Positions 1 through 14,600 are shown, counted from the stretch's first letter. The stretch: 64,000 nucleotides of DNA from Brugia malayi (GCF_000002995.4 NW_025062479.1:1313221-1377220); one strand, 5' to 3'. The notes: generated from the sequence alone by a model not told the origin. Program-made: numbers and translations.

Positions 1-243
1 GAACAGCAAAACTAAGGGAAATTTTGTTTGAGCGGCCATCATAAGAGCTTTTAAGCTTAAAAAGATTAGAAAAATCAATTAAGCCTTTTTGGCCATTATG
101 TGTGTCGTTTTTCTCATATCGCTTGTCCATCCTGTTGCCCATTCTTCGGGTCGATCCTCTCCCTTTACCCTTCCTTTTTGCAATGTCTTTTTTTCATCAC
201 TCATCCTCTCTCTTCTTCCCTTTCCTTTTTCTTCTCACCTGAC

Positions 244-345
244 ACACAAACACACACATATATATATATATGCTCACACACACACACATACACAATTACT
301 ACAACAACAACAATTCCTACTACTGCTACAATAACAACAACGACT
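244..345. repeat. Compound microsatellite (CA/TA/ACAAC)
   Basis: A run of CA and TA dinucleotides is followed by CA again and then by ACAAC/ACT-type short units. It gives rise to spurious His/Thr/Tyr-rich open frames. Confidence 0.85.
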
Positions 346-3300
346 ACTATAACTCATCATTTATTGTTTATGGTCTAGTTCCTGATTGAACATGAAATGT
401 CACTATCAGTAATATATGCACTTACTTTACCCATCATCCTGTCCCGGATGATTCAGCCAGCTTAACATACTTCATTTAGCTGATATATGTCCAAAACGCT
501 TCCTCCATTCATTTTTATCTTTCCTTTAAAGTACTTCTATCTCTTTCTCCTTTACTTTTCCATTCCGTAGTTCTTGACAATAAAATTAATTGTACATACT
601 ACCAACAATTCCTTTTGCATATAAACTTCTATCTTATCTATTACTACTCACAATTCCCGCTTTCTTCTTTCTCTGGCTTCTTTCAAAACAAAAAAAGGAA
701 AAAAAAAAAAACCCTCAAAAGAGTAAGTTAGTTGTTCTCTTTTCTTCTATCCCTTTTTCCTCTCCTCTTTCAATTTGAAAGTTAGCCAGTTTTCAAGGTT
801 TCCCTGATTTAGCAGAGTTTTTTTCTCTCCCTCTATCTCCCTCCCTCTTCCCTTTTCCCTTTTCTTCTCCAAAACTTCACTTTGTTAACTTGGACAAGTC
901 AATATGAACACATCAGTCTTGCTGTTCAATGATGTCAACTCGACAAAATAGTTGATTGAAGATTAAGATAACTTATGAGTGATATTCATTCTTCTTGGTT
1001 TTATTTATTTACTTCATTAATTTCAATATCCCTAAGCTAATACTACTCATTTTGTTGCACGATAAGAAAATGAGGGAAATATTCTAGTATGAATGGCTGA
1101 GATAAAACGATAAAAAAAAAAAAAAGGAAAAAAAAAGAATTGTAAAATTAAGAAATTTCAAGAAAGTTTCAGATTATAGATGTGTTTGTAATTGATTAAA
1201 TGTCACTAAAATGAATATCTGTAATTATTAATTCAGATAATGAATTTCAGCTTTTTTTCCTCCTAATCCTTCATTTCGCCAGTAAAGCATTTAAATAATT
1301 AATATATGCGGGATATATTATTACCAACTTTTCTTTTTTTTTCCCAATTTTAATCTAATACAAATTATGCGATACAGACTTATTCCTTAATCTGTTTATT
1401 AGATCATTAAGTTTTTTTGAAGTGATCATAAGTAATAATTTCAACTTATTCAAAATTTATCGAATTTAACGAAAAATTACAAGACCACCTTGTAATTACG
1501 CAAATTAGTTTAATTGTTGAGTGCAAAACGATGCACAGCCAATTTTTGCATATGAGAGGCAGGTTTATTAATAGTATCCAACTAAGTATTATATAACAAT
1601 GGAACAACACTTCTAGAAATCCTATCATTGATATGCATCTAATTTCAAGGAAATTATCATGTTCTACACTTCTTTCATTAATTATTTAAAGGAAAAAAAA
1701 AAACAGAAAGCTTATCTTTTCGTAAAACAAAATCTAATTAATGACAAAAAAAAAAAAGAAAAAAAGATAGCCCTGCAAATTAAGCACAAAATATACCAGC
1801 GCTAATCTCAAACTTCTTTTTAATTCCCTCAAATATTGCAATTCAAAGATAGTGTTTAAAACGAAAAGAGAGAGAAAAACAAAGATTGAATCAGACAAAG
1901 TAGAAAAATAATAAAGCATTATACATAATGGAGCATACCTAAACAAAAGATACTAGTGACGTTAGAATTTACAGAAAAATTTCATTACAAAAAAAAAAAA
2001 GTGAAGTGAGCAAGCACCAATAATCAATGATTTAAAATCATTGAATAGAGAGAAGTTAGAAATACTTGCTGATATGAAATTTCATTAAAAAAAGAAAGGT
2101 AAAAATTTGTTGTATTATTTGTTCTACATTTATTTTGTAACGATAGAAATTTTTAAAAGATAAAATGAACATTGTGATATTCATATATAATGAATATCAT
2201 ATTTATGGTAGAATTATTATACAAAAATTTATGGTGGAATTATTACATTTGATTAAGGTTAAAGTTAACGAATAAAAATTAAAATACTTTTTTTAACACT
2301 ATTAATACACATAAGTATATGTTATTAAGCAATAACGGTTACAAGTAATTAGTGCAGTTATAGTTTATTTTCCAACTGATTAAAATAAATTTGGTAAAAA
2401 AAAAAAAATTCATTAGTTATGCGACAGAAGTACAATAGAAGTGACAAATAAAAATGACGTATGGTCACCAATTTTTTTTTTCTTGTTCATAAAAAAAAAA
2501 AAAGAAAAAAGAAGCTGCAACACTACTCGTACTAATAATACAAATAAGCTCGTATTATGTTAAATTATAACTGTTATAAGTGATAAATGTAATTAAAAGT
2601 TAATAAAAATAAATTTGATACGAAATTTATTAGCTATGACTGAAATACTAATGGATTGACGTTATATGTCACTTTTTTTCTTTCTTTTTAACATGCAAGA
2701 GAAAAAAGAAACTCCATTATTTGTGCTATTAATACAAATAAGCCTACGTCATCATTGTATCGAATTAGCTTACAATTTCAATCTTACCTTATAAGGTATA
2801 CATGATTGGAAGAAAAAGTGAATGCATTAAGTGAAACAGAAATAATTTGGAAATACGAATCAGAAAAAAAAGAAATACCTGGTATTTTTTGATTGCTAAA
2901 TATAAATCGTCAGTTAAAACTATCTAAATAATCATTTAACTTAACATATCATAACTTTATAGGTCATGCACTGTTATTTTTCGTCATCAGCATGGATTAC
3001 GAGTGATAACAAAATTGTTCTTTTTTTATTGATTTGATTATAGTTAAACTAATCGATGTTATCAACACATGAATTATTATTTTTACTACCCATCATGTGT
3101 CACTGTTATTTGTTGACATAAAATTTTATAAAAAGTTAAAAGGAAGGAAAATAGTGAAATATTTTTTTGTCCTTTATAGAGAAAAAAAAAAGAAAGATCA
3201 CTAAATACTTATTGTACTACTCAATCAATGTACTTTTTAAAGTTGCGTAAATATCATTCAGCAATTGTAACACTTGCAAATTAATTCAAACTTTATGACG

Positions 3301-5916
3301 TAACGGCAAAAACGATAATTTAAAACAATCATTCAAAAGTTATTTGAAAAGTTGGATAAATTCGTCACACTTTGAAACATTGATAATGTGTAATTTTTCA
3401 CTGAAAAAAAATATTGTTCCTAAGGAATTATTCCGCACAAATGCTCTTTCTTTCTCTTTTTTTTTTTTTTTTTTTTTGAAATTCCTAAATTAAAATTTTA
3501 CAGACACTAAAATGAGCAACAACATATTTTGAATTGGTGCAATGAACTGGGAAATCATCCAACACATCAATCATAGTTCTCGTAACGAATACCGTTTTGT
3601 CAAATGTGATATTTTGAAATGATTTTAGAAGAGAAAAAAACAAAAATTAACAGAGAGACAGGAATGGAGGAACAATAAAGAGAAATGAAAAAAAAAAAAA
3701 AAAATGTAAAATAAACAAAATAATGTTTCAAAGCTGCAATAAATATCTACTACTCTTTAGATAAGTATATTGCGAAATGAATAAAATTCATGACATTGTT
3801 AGTAGAACATACATACATACATAACTCTCAGACAAACATACGTTAATTAATTAGTTGATCAATTTAAAAATTTTTACGAAACAGTTGTTATCCGATGAAA
3901 TCGACGAAAATTATTATAATTTATCTTGAATTGCTTCATTGTTAAATAAGTGGATAACTAAGCTAATGACAACAAGCAATAAACTTTGTTGTCGTCATTA
4001 AGTTAAATCTTAAAAAAAAAAAGAACGAGTTGTGCAAAGAAATTTAAAAATGAAATAATGAGAAAGAGAAAGGGAAAATAGGAGGAAGAAGAAGCGAAAG
4101 CATTTTGTTTAAGCAATTTGAAGGAATGCTACGATGATTGCTTGAGAATACATTTCACATCAGTCCTGATTTTAGTTAGCTACAAAGTCCATTGGAGCAG
4201 TGGCGCAAGCACAGAAACATGTAAACAGAATCAAAGTAACAAACAAGCGTTATTTATTTTAAGTGCATTCACTTAGTTTCATTATTCGATTTTATCTATA
4301 GCTTTCAATACATATATATGTTAAATAAATCCGATTCAAATACGATCATTATAAGGTTGAGATGACAGGAAGAAAATGATGAATGAATAGGCAAAGGATA
4401 AAAAAAAGTAAAAAGAAAAAAAGAATGGTTAAGATTTATTTCCGGAAGCAACAAGCAATGATAAATTGGATAAAAATTATACGGTTTATTTAGATAATGG
4501 ATAAATTCAATGCAGTACAATTTGTAAATGTTTTGAAAAATTCAAATATGATCTATCTGTCATAAAATAAGCATTAACATTAGAGATAATAAAAATATGA
4601 TATGACATATACAACATATTATTTTCGGTTGAAATATAATCAGTATATCTAAAGTATTTACTGCTTATATTAAAAATGTTGTAACAAAGTAAGAAAGGTA
4701 AAAAAAAAAAAAAAAAAGGAAAAAAAAAGAAAGAAAAATGATGAATTCAAATGAGGACAACATTTGAAAATAGAATGGATTGAAAAGTTGTCGTGATGTT
4801 GGTTGGTTAATAGGTATGAATATTTGATTAACGAAACACTTAATTTGGTGGAACGAGTGATGATGAGATGACGAAGCAGAACAGGTAAATCATGGATGAT
4901 TCATTCAACCAAGAAAAGAAAGGTAAAGCGCAGAGAATGGACAAGAAGTGATAAGTTAAATTTGATTTATTGTTAGTTTTTTCTCAATTCATAAAGAAAA
5001 AAAAAAAAAAAAAAAAACGAAGTTTTGAAGGATATTTGTTTGTTTGCCCTTTTTGTGTTTCGCTTTTTTCTTTCTCTTTTTCAGCATAAAAATTAAATTT
5101 AAATCACATCAAAAACAAAAAAAAAAAAAAAAAATCACTAATACTGATTGAAATAAGTTTGATGATATAGCAGCCATCTTATGGAATGTTTTATAAATGA
5201 TGAACTGAGATTAATACTGTTGCCTATATATCTAAAACAAAAAATTTCGTTTTTTTTCTGGATTACAAATCGTAAAAAATAAAGACAAGTATCAGAACGA
5301 ACAAATAAGTGAGCCACTAAGTGACTTCGTTGATGCATAAATCCATGGAAGAAATCAACAAATTTTAAGATTGAGGAAGTGAAAAAAAAAAAATCATAGT
5401 TAGACGAAAATTTGAATAGAAGAAATTTAAATAGTAATGGGAATGTTATGTTAATTTCTCATCATACAAAATATTGGAAATATATTGTGGATAAATAGTA
5501 AAAAAAAAAAAAGAAGAATGTAAATGGAATAAATTATATCACTTATTATAATTCAAATGTTTCTTCCATCATTCATTTTCTTATCTGTTTTAAAATATTA
5601 AATTAAATAGAATACATTTACTTGTTAATTGTTTACACTAATCAATTTTTCTTTATCTGAATACGATATATATTTGGTAATGATCGGTTAGAAAATGTGA
5701 AATTGCTTGCATCCATTATATTTCCAGCATATAGTAGCATCGATTTCATGAGGAGGTGGTATATATCATACCATCGAACCTGAGCTCAAAAGCTTGCTTA
5801 TATCCTTCGTTTGCTCACTATCTGATATTTCACACTCCTGTTTGCTTCCTTCCTTCTCTCCATCCTTACTCTTTCATAAAAAGGCCTTTTCCTTTCATTT
5901 TACCATATAGATATTT

Positions 5917-5976
5917 TAAATAAATAAATAAATAAATAAATGAATAAATAAATAAACTAACTAAATAAATAAATAC
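5917..5976. repeat. (AAAT)n microsatellite
   Basis: About 60 bases of AAAT/AAAC tetranucleotide units. The next 300 bases stay rich in AAAT-like words without being a strict array. Confidence 0.85.
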
Positions 5977-6507
5977 ATGAGGAAGAAAAAAAAAAAATAA
6001 GATAACAAATATACGATGCATATTTTAATAAGACAAAAAAATATATAAATTTCATTCTTCTTCTTTAGAAAGCATAAATATTTTTTTAAATAAATAAACA
6101 AACAAATAAAGCCATTTATAGAAATTATATAATTTATATCTAATTTATTTCGTTTTTTTTATTCTTATATATCGAAGCATATAAGACATTTGTAAATACA
6201 AATATAAATAAATATATGAATAAAAATAAAAACATAAATGCATATATGTACGTAAAAAATAGCAATAATGATAGTAATGATGATTTATTTACTTCATTTA
6301 TTTGTCTATTTAGTTAACTAATATATTTATTTACTAAAAAGAATATAAATAACAGTAACAGTACATATACTTGTATAAAATATGCTACTGTTATGGTTTC
6401 TATAGATTAGAAGAGGGCATAAATATAGTAAATAATTGATATACATATATAATTCTTGCTTAGTAATAACAATTCACTTATGCGCTCCCAAGCATATTTG
6501 TACCCGT

Positions 6508-6627
6508 ATGAATGAATGATTGAAATGAATGAATGAATGAATGGAACGAATGAATGGAATGGAATGAATGAGTGGAATGGAATGAATGGAATGGAACGAA
6601 TGAATGGAATGGAATGGAATGAATGAA
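6508..6627. repeat. GAATG/GGAAT short-unit satellite
   Basis: About 120 bases built of GAATG, GGAAT and GAAT units with occasional GGAAC or GAGT variants. The array runs directly into the left arm of the palindrome at 6626-6672. The word TTTGTACC lies just before the array (6498-6505) and again in the palindrome arm after it. Minus-strand frames through it (His-Ser-Phe-Ile-Pro repeats) are by-products. Confidence 0.9.
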
Positions 6628-6672
6628 TTTGTACCGCTCTCACTCTCCTGGAGAGTGAGAGCGGTACAAATT
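6626..6672. repeat. Perfect 23-bp inverted repeat, 1-nt centre
   Basis: The left arm 6626-6648 and right arm 6650-6672 are exact reverse complements around one central T. The arm contains GTACCGCTCTCACTCTCC and is far richer in G+C than its surroundings. Transcribed RNA would form a 23-bp hairpin, although a one-base loop is not physically possible without opening end pairs. No coding context is seen. Confidence 0.9.
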
Positions 6673-8889
6673 ATTGCTTGCAAAATTTCCTTTATGTTTT
6701 TCTGTCTTCTCTTCCACCTCCTTCTTCTCTCTTGATGCCAATGAAAAGGATCATATACTGGAGACAGCTTTTCCTTTTTGTTCATCAATTTCATTCTTAG
6801 GAAGACGACTTATTTCAGACATATTATTGGCATCCATTTGCGCTTGTTTGTGCATAAATAAGTAAAAAAAGTATATACAAATATGGATATAAATATATAT
6901 ATATGAAGGTAATGTCTATATGTTATGATTGAAATTTAAAGTCAAAGATTTGTGCACTTATCCGTTCTATTTACGTTCTATTTATTGCTTTCCTTAAGTA
7001 AACTTTTCCCATAAATTCATCAATTTACAAATTTTGCAGTACATGTTTCCTTCTTTTTCATTCCGTAATGAGTAGACTGTTAGCATTACCAGCAAGTTCT
7101 ATTAAATCTTATCTTTATACTATAAAGTTTTACTTTTGCATTGCTGCTTCCATATTATGTTTTAATTGGAAGAAAAATAAAGTAAAATTATTGGAAAAAT
7201 TTTCGAAAATAACATACAAATTAAATAAATTGAAACTTGTCAAAGTGACACAGGAGTAAAAATTAAATAACTTAATGTATATAATGATGAAAATCAAATC
7301 TTGATTTAAAAAGAAAAATGGAATTTAAGTTTGATGTGTCAAATGTAGCTGACACTAGCAAAGTTAGTGTGGACAACACATTCACTACACAGACAAGATA
7401 TGATTCCTGGAATAAATTCCAAAAATTGCTTAGATAATGGAAATTTGATATCGTGTAAAGTAGGTATGAATGTCAAGCTAATTATTAATTGCAAATTAAA
7501 TAAAAATATCAGGTCGGTTTATATCAGAACCAGGTATATAAGCTAAAAGAATAAAATTTTTTTAGTTACACTTAGCAAGTAACAGAAGTAAACAATATGG
7601 TCAACAAAAAATAAAAAAGCAATATAAGTCTATCAGCGCAACCATGTTAAAAAGAAAAAGAAAAAAAAAAAAACCTCTCAATATGATAGAAGGAACTATG
7701 TCATATAAATGAAATATTTCTACCAAAGCAATCATGAATTAGCTATGTGAAGCAGTGATTTATGATGACGAAAATATGATGTAATTGAAAATGAGAAAAT
7801 TCTTGCAGGAAAATGAAAATAAATGGAAAAATTAATTTCGATCGAAAATTTTGCGAATTTGTAAACAGACCCAATTAGAGTTTAACGAAGAAATTGGGGA
7901 AAAAAAGAAACAATTTTCTTTAATATTAAATAAAATATAAAAAATAAAGTAAAACAAAGCAGAAAAAAGAAAAAAAAAAGGATATTTTTTACAGTAGGAT
8001 AATTTTGTCATCCCAATAATCATTGTCATATTGGACCTATTTATTTATTTATCTATATATGTTATAGATATATAGATATTACAATAAGCGGAAATGATGA
8101 AGATTGTTGATGTTCACTCAGTATAAAAATATTTTATTATACACTTGAATGAATACAACAAATTTTTATTTCCTAAAGTGTTGTAATTTCATTTCTCATA
8201 AAACATTTGACATAGCCAATGGTAGTAGGTATATTATTATCATAATGTGGAAGAAGTAGCAATGATTAAAGTATGGTTGAAGTATTCTTGAGGAGAAGAA
8301 TCTACGAAAAATAGATAAGATTATTGGCACATTATTAGATATGAACTAGGCAGTTTCATTCATCTCTTCAATAGATATATTTTCCTATACCATTCAGTTA
8401 AATAAACAAAACGAACGATTTGAAAGCCATAAATATATATTATTAGATGGCATTTTCATCAATAGCCAATTATAGCTAAAGTGATAAAGTAAAAAATTCA
8501 GTGGAAATGATTTTTTCTACCCGTTTATTTTTTTACCCTAGTACTTTTTTTAATATCAAAAGTTGCTAAAAATTTTTTTAAATTAATAATTTTTTTAAAA
8601 ATATTTTTTCGCGAAAAATTAATAGTTACTAGCTATTAATGACTAATTACATCTTAAAATAAAATGGAATTTCGATTAATATTTATATGTCAGTTTACGT
8701 CATCAACTAATACCATGCAAAATATACAAAGTGATAGACCGCGGTAATGAATAAAAGCAAGAGCAAAAAAAAAATACATTCAATAATTATATAACAAATA
8801 TGTCTATGTAAATTAAATTGCTATATTTGAGGTTCTTGAATAAAAAAGAATTTATGGCCATTAATACAAATGACATTCTGATCACAATT

Positions 8890-9045
8890 CATAATATACT
8901 ACTAACTACTACTGCTACTAGCAATAATAGTAATAACAGTGACAGCAATGACTGCAATTATAGTAATTATGATAGTAATAATAATAACAGCAATAATTAA
9001 TAATAATAATAATAAATAATAACAAATACTAAAAACAATAATAAT
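8890..9045. repeat. Degenerate AAT/AGT/ACT trinucleotide repeat
   Basis: Mixed AAT, AGT, ACT and AGC triplets for about 150 bases. Both the plus-strand Asn/Ser-rich frame and the minus-strand Ile/Val-rich frame are artefacts of this array. Confidence 0.8.
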
Positions 9046-10417
9046 TGATGAAAATAATAAGAGGAATGTGCAGTTATCAGTTATCGACCATTCAATACAT
9101 TTGTTTGTAATGAATTGTAGTGGAAACTGATTAAATGCGGACATCAAAGAAGCAATTTTTAAGTTTGTGTCATCAACTGCTTCGAACAGTAGTAGCATAG
9201 ACGGCTTATTGATTGCGTTGCAAAAAAAAAGGCAAGCTTCTCTTTTCACTATGCGTTTTGCGCAGATTAAAAACAAAAAAAAAAAAAAAAAAGAAAAAAG
9301 AAAAGAAGGAAATTAGGGAGGACGGGGGAGGGAAAAAAAGACAAAAAAGAGAAGAAAAATTGAAATGTTTGAAAATGAAAGATCGATCAGATTTGACAGC
9401 TATGAACGGCAATAGACGAAGAAATAAACAATGGAATGGTGAAGCTTAATGATGGGTAACGATGCTAATTATGCTATAATTATGATGGAAAAGCTCTTTG
9501 GATGATCGAATATAGCTGTAATATGATATAATGATAACAATTATTGAGATTCACTCATACATTCAATCTTACTGCATAATATCTCTGATAGACAGATAAC
9601 AATTAAAAGAGAAAAGCAAATGAAAAAAGCATACCTAATAAATCTGTCAAATTAAAAAGTGAAAAGTCAAACGCAACTATTTCGATAGTGAACTAAAAGA
9701 AATATTTGATCATGCCTTTTTTTTTAACTTACAATTATGCAAGAATATATACTGGAATCCAGAAACCAGTTTAAGATTATTTTTCATGATTGCCAAATAA
9801 CTGATGGGATCATTTATAATTTATAACATAGCTATGACTATAATTAATGATAGCATTATGATATATGTTTTATGATTACATTATGCACAAGTGCTATTGA
9901 AAAGAACATAACCATTTTGCAAAAAAAAAAAAAAAATGATTTTTTTTTGTGAAAATTTTTTTAGGACCATTTAAAAAAACTTAAGTGCTCATAATTCAGT
10001 TCTATATTGCTTTGTGCAAAAAGGAAAAAAAAACAGATAAAGTGGTAGTCGATAAAAGTTTTGCTAGTAAATTTATTCTCTAATTTTCTTCTTGATATGA
10101 TTGTATAGAAGAATTTAAGCATATTAGTAAATTTGAATCTATATGATGATTAATATAATATAAAATAAGGAACTATCAAAGATATCAATGGAAATAGTAA
10201 TAAAACTATAAAGTTTTGTATTACACAACAAATAAGTGTGCACACAATTAATTCTGTTTTGAATTGCAATTTTGAGTGATGTATATGAATTATATATGAA
10301 ATATAATTCCTTCTTTTTTTTTATTTTAATGATTTTCAAATTAATTTCTAAAAAAGCTATTTGGAAGGAAATAAATCTTTGTTTGAATTTTCATATATTT
10401 AGGCCAATTTTTTTTAC

Positions 10418-10450
<33 letters not shown>

Positions 10451-10864
10451 CCTTATCCAAACTATTCAACTATTATATGGGTACTACTTTAATAAACAGA
10501 AAATAAGAAGAAAAAAGAAAGAAGCTAACTTTGAAGAAATTGATTTTAAATGGTTTTTATAATAACCTATATTAGAAATCATATCGAAAAGATGTATCAG
10601 GAAGGTTGAAAGTAGAGTATAAGAATTTGATGGCAAATTATTGAATTTATTATTAAAAAAGGAAGCTTATTATAATCATATTCATTTTAATGATAATTTC
10701 AAAATATTATCAACAAATCTTTGTCTATGAAATTTCGAGCAGCAGATGCTCAAACATATCCTTCTTTTATTGTAAGGCCTATAACTAACAGTTCCGTTCC
10801 CCATTTATCCTTTATAAGATTATAGTTCAGTTATTGCGACAGATACGCTTATGTAAGCATACAG

Positions 10865-10865
<1 letters not shown>

Positions 10866-10894
<29 letters not shown>
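10866..10894. repeat. (AT)n microsatellite
   Basis: About 29 bases of alternating A and T. Confidence 0.9.
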
Positions 10895-10896
<2 letters not shown>

Positions 10897-11044
10897 AGTG
10901 GCAAAAACTAATTCTTAATAAAAAAAGTTCTACATGTTAAATCACAATATACATATATGATTCAAAAATAACAGAAATTTTTCGACTTTAACAAAATTAA
11001 TAAGTATTACTGCTTATCACTTGCTTGCCAATGATAAGATAAAA

Positions 11045-11164
11045 TTATTACTAATTCTTAATTATAATATTGGAATTCTAAATAGCTATGTATATATGAC
11101 TTATAAATTTATCGTTAAGTTCAAATAAATTAATAATTTGAAATATTTAACATATTGCTATTAG
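11045..11164. repeat. 120-bp direct repeat, copy 1
   Basis: This segment recurs at 11447-11566 with about five substitutions by eye (roughly 96% identity) and no indel. Offset is 402 bases. No terminal inverted repeat or coding potential is visible in the unit. Confidence 0.85.
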
Positions 11165-11446
11165 TATCATACCATATTTTGGAAAAAAAAAATAATGTAC
11201 AAATAAACTGATTGATAAATGATAAATAATAGAAAAAAATAGAGAGACAATAAAATGAGATATAAAAAAAAAAATTATAAAATATTAGAAATGAAAGGAA
11301 TATAACTTGATGATTGCGAAAAAGTTTGCAAATACTATGTAAGGAAAAGAAAGTGTAACGTTTCCATAGTTTCATTTTGTATCATTAACAGCAATATTTG
11401 CTCGCTTGATTGCATTACATGCATAAGATCGTTCTTATCCATAAAT

Positions 11447-11566
11447 TTATTACTAATTCTTAATTATAATATTGGAATTTTAAATAGCTATGTATATGTG
11501 ATTTATAAATTTATCGTTAAGTTCAAATAAATTAATAATTTGAAATATTTAATATATTACTATTAG
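11447..11566. repeat. 120-bp direct repeat, copy 2
   Basis: Second copy of 11045-11164, in the same orientation, ending about 70 bases beyond the stop codon of the minus-strand gene that ends at 11636. It may therefore lie in or near that gene's 3' untranslated region. Confidence 0.85.
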
Positions 11567-11635
11567 AGTACCAAAATATCTTTTTTCTCCTTAGAATATT
11601 ATGAACTTTATTACTAATATATAAAATACTCATAA

Positions 11636-14600
11636 TTATAAATCTTCCAGTAATTCGAAATTATTCCTTAAACCGTAATTAGCCACCCATTCTACATCAT
11701 CTCTTTCTTTCTTTCCCTCTCTCCCCTTTTTTAATTTTAAAGAAAATAATTTACAAACCTGTGAATTAGAAAATGAAACAGTTCGTTGCTGATCGCTTAT
11801 TTCATTGTTTGAAGCAGTATCCTTAATAATAGTTTGCTTTTTCCGTAAAGCTAAGCGACATCGATTTATTTCTCTTAGAGTAGCAGCATAATCATGCTAG
11901 AAGTAAAATAAATATACCAGTACAAATAAAAGAAATGGAAAACTTCATATTCTTAAAAAAAAAAAAAAAAATAATTTGACTTCAAAAATAAACGGTAAAA
12001 GGTCATCTAAGAAGTCATAAAATTTGAAGGTTTATATGGTTATAACAAGAGTAAGATAACATGAACATTTCTGGGATTAATTTTAAATTTGTATTTGAAA
12101 TTCTGGAGAATAAATTTAAAACTAGTTCCAAAAAAAAAAGTGCAAAATAACATCGAAGCTTAAAATGAAAAAAGCTTATTGCTACAGGACATTATTGATG
12201 ATGGCAAATGAAAAATAATGAAATGAAGAAAACTGTTATAATTTTGCCAAAAAATGTTTAACATACTTTCTCATTTAAAGGATTTTGATTTTGTGCAGAT
12301 ATATTTACATGGATTTCATGTAATCCAGCTGATTTTAAAAGTAATTCACTTGGTTTAGTACATTTATTGAACGGGTAAGATGAATCAGAGTGGTATATAA
12401 AGTCGGAATTTGATTCGAAATTGCGGCTTTTTGATTTTAGCCCGATTATAGATGATGAAAAGAGTGATGGTAAGAGATGAGTTCGAGTACATTCAGGATG
12501 TTTAAATACGGAAATCCGGTGACTTTCTTTATTCTGTACGGTATTCTTCAGATTTCGACGAAATGACTCATTACAAATCGAAGGTGAAAATTTAACTTTT
12601 TGACCGTATCGTACTTCTTCCACACAATTTTCACCATTTGCCGGAGAATGTTTCCTGATTTGCCATTGTTCTGCTGTTTTACGACGTGAATCACGAAGTT
12701 GTGTTGGTCCTCGCACAAAAACACAGGAACTAATATCACCAGTATCATGTTGTTCGTTATTTTGACTCGTCGTGAAAGATCGACCAGTCGAAGTATATTC
12801 TTCACTAATTGTACGGCATTCTTGACGCATGTATTGTTGTTTATTAAGACTTCTATTCTCTGTACTTTTTAGTTGCGTCCGTTGAGTTTGACGTGAACAG
12901 CGTATTGATGAATATGTCCTACGAACAAGTTCATTTCGAAACGGTACTGAATCATCATACGTCTTGTTGCATATCATAATGTTAAAATAGTTCTCGAAGT
13001 TATCCTTATCAGGTACTGAAAACATTATGACATCTTTATCAAGCAGATGACGACAAGTTCACTGCGTTAGTTATATCACTTTACGGCGTAATGTAGCTGC
13101 ATAAACAGTGTTCAAACGTTAAATGTGACATAGTAAGGTGTTAATCTCAGGTAATCGTTATTTCTGGTATTAACATACACAATGTAAAATTGAAAAGTTA
13201 TTTATCCCTCGAATAAAACCACTTGATTTTGCATTATACGGTAGAATTCCCTTTATATTTCGGTTTCCATTTACATATATTATACAGGAATTCGAAGAAT
13301 CGCATTTATGTAAACGTTTGCTAAGCATATGAAAAATAATACGATGAGAAAGTAATAAAATATCTTACGTACGTTTGTTTTTACATTTCAAAAATATGTT
13401 AAAAGCAAAATCCTTTTAGCATATCGTATGGCAATTAAAAAGGTGTATAAGGCTTTAGCTAATTATAGGTGCATAATGATGATTACGCTTAAACTGTATT
13501 GGAAGAATATAATATAATCCTAGTGCGTGAACATTAAATCACATGTTAAGGATTAATAAAATTTCACGAAATGTTCCAATTTTAGCACATTTTAATAATT
13601 CCCAAATTTATTCTGATGAAATTTCAACGAAGGAATTTTCATCTTTTTTTTTTCTATCACATGAAATTATTGAATAAAATGAGAGAAAACAATTAAAAAT
13701 TATCAAAATGCGGAAGCTAATTTATGTAAAATGTTAATAAAATAACTAGATTAAATAATCAAATTTAAAATAATATTCATTAAAAAAAAAAAAGAGATAA
13801 AACTAATAGTTACATAGGATATTTCATCAATTAGTTACATATAAAATATTATATTTTAAAATAAAACTATTAACGCTTATTTAAACAAATTTTATAAAAT
13901 AAACCATTCGCTGCTGTATGTAAAATGAAAAGAAGGAAGGAACAATCAAAATTGACAATAAAAAGAAAGCGATCATTCATTTCGCATTGCATTCGTATTC
14001 GATCGGTTCTGTACCGTTCCTCGTTTCCTTTCTTCTCCATCCGTGTTGATCCGTGCTGTTTGTTCTTCGTTGTCGTATCGATGGTTCCTATCGGATCCAT
14101 CATTTCTAATACTCCAAACCGAGGACATTTTCTTCATTGGCGGGATTTGTTATTTTAAATGAAAAATTGTTCATTGTCACATTTGAGTGCAATGCAAATT
14201 TTCATCCTATTTTTTTTTTTTTTTTTTCATAGTTCACATATCGAGCGTAATCATATACGTACGTACGTTAACGTAGCGTAATCATATACGTACGTACAGT
14301 TAGAGATATTAGAACTGTTTCATTATATTCATTCATTGTTTTTGCAAATTTCTTCTCTTCATACATTGTTACATTTCAGAATTGATTGTAGTTTTAACTT
14401 CATTTCTTCTTTTGATCCATCCATTCATTAATTGAGATTTGGATTCTTGTATGTTTATCGATTCCTTTATTTATTAGTTGGTAAATTAGATTCTTAATTT
14501 GATTACTTATAATTAGGTTAAGTGTTGTGAAACAAAATAGTGATCATCAATGTAGTAAATATTGCGAATTTCAATTTACGGTATAGTTGAAGTCAAAGGT

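Larger units (their letters stand above)
1..11635. other. Gene-free AT-rich stretch
   Basis: I see no exon-like coding sequence here on either strand. Open frames are short, low in complexity and rich in Lys, Asn, Ile and Phe, as expected for AT-rich noncoding DNA. The first kilobase is pyrimidine-rich on the plus strand. The stretch holds many A or T runs of 10-20 bases and the repeats listed separately. It may contain regulatory DNA for the minus-strand gene ending at 11636 or for a gene left of the window, but no specific site can be assigned. Confidence 0.6.

Noticed and set aside
6407..6794. Two minus-strand open frames with HSFHSIPFIRS-like repeats
   Set aside because: They are translations of the GAATG satellite and contain no independent protein signal.
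9206..9449. Opposed open frames rich in Lys or Phe
   Set aside because: They run through a poly(A)/AG-rich tract; composition explains them.
12548..12805. 85-codon minus-strand frame
   Set aside because: Shadow of the 253-codon exon in another frame.
13870..14158. Opposed 77-codon frames in a less AT-rich patch
   Set aside because: No splice site links either to the neighbouring gene in phase; more likely promoter or untranslated sequence.
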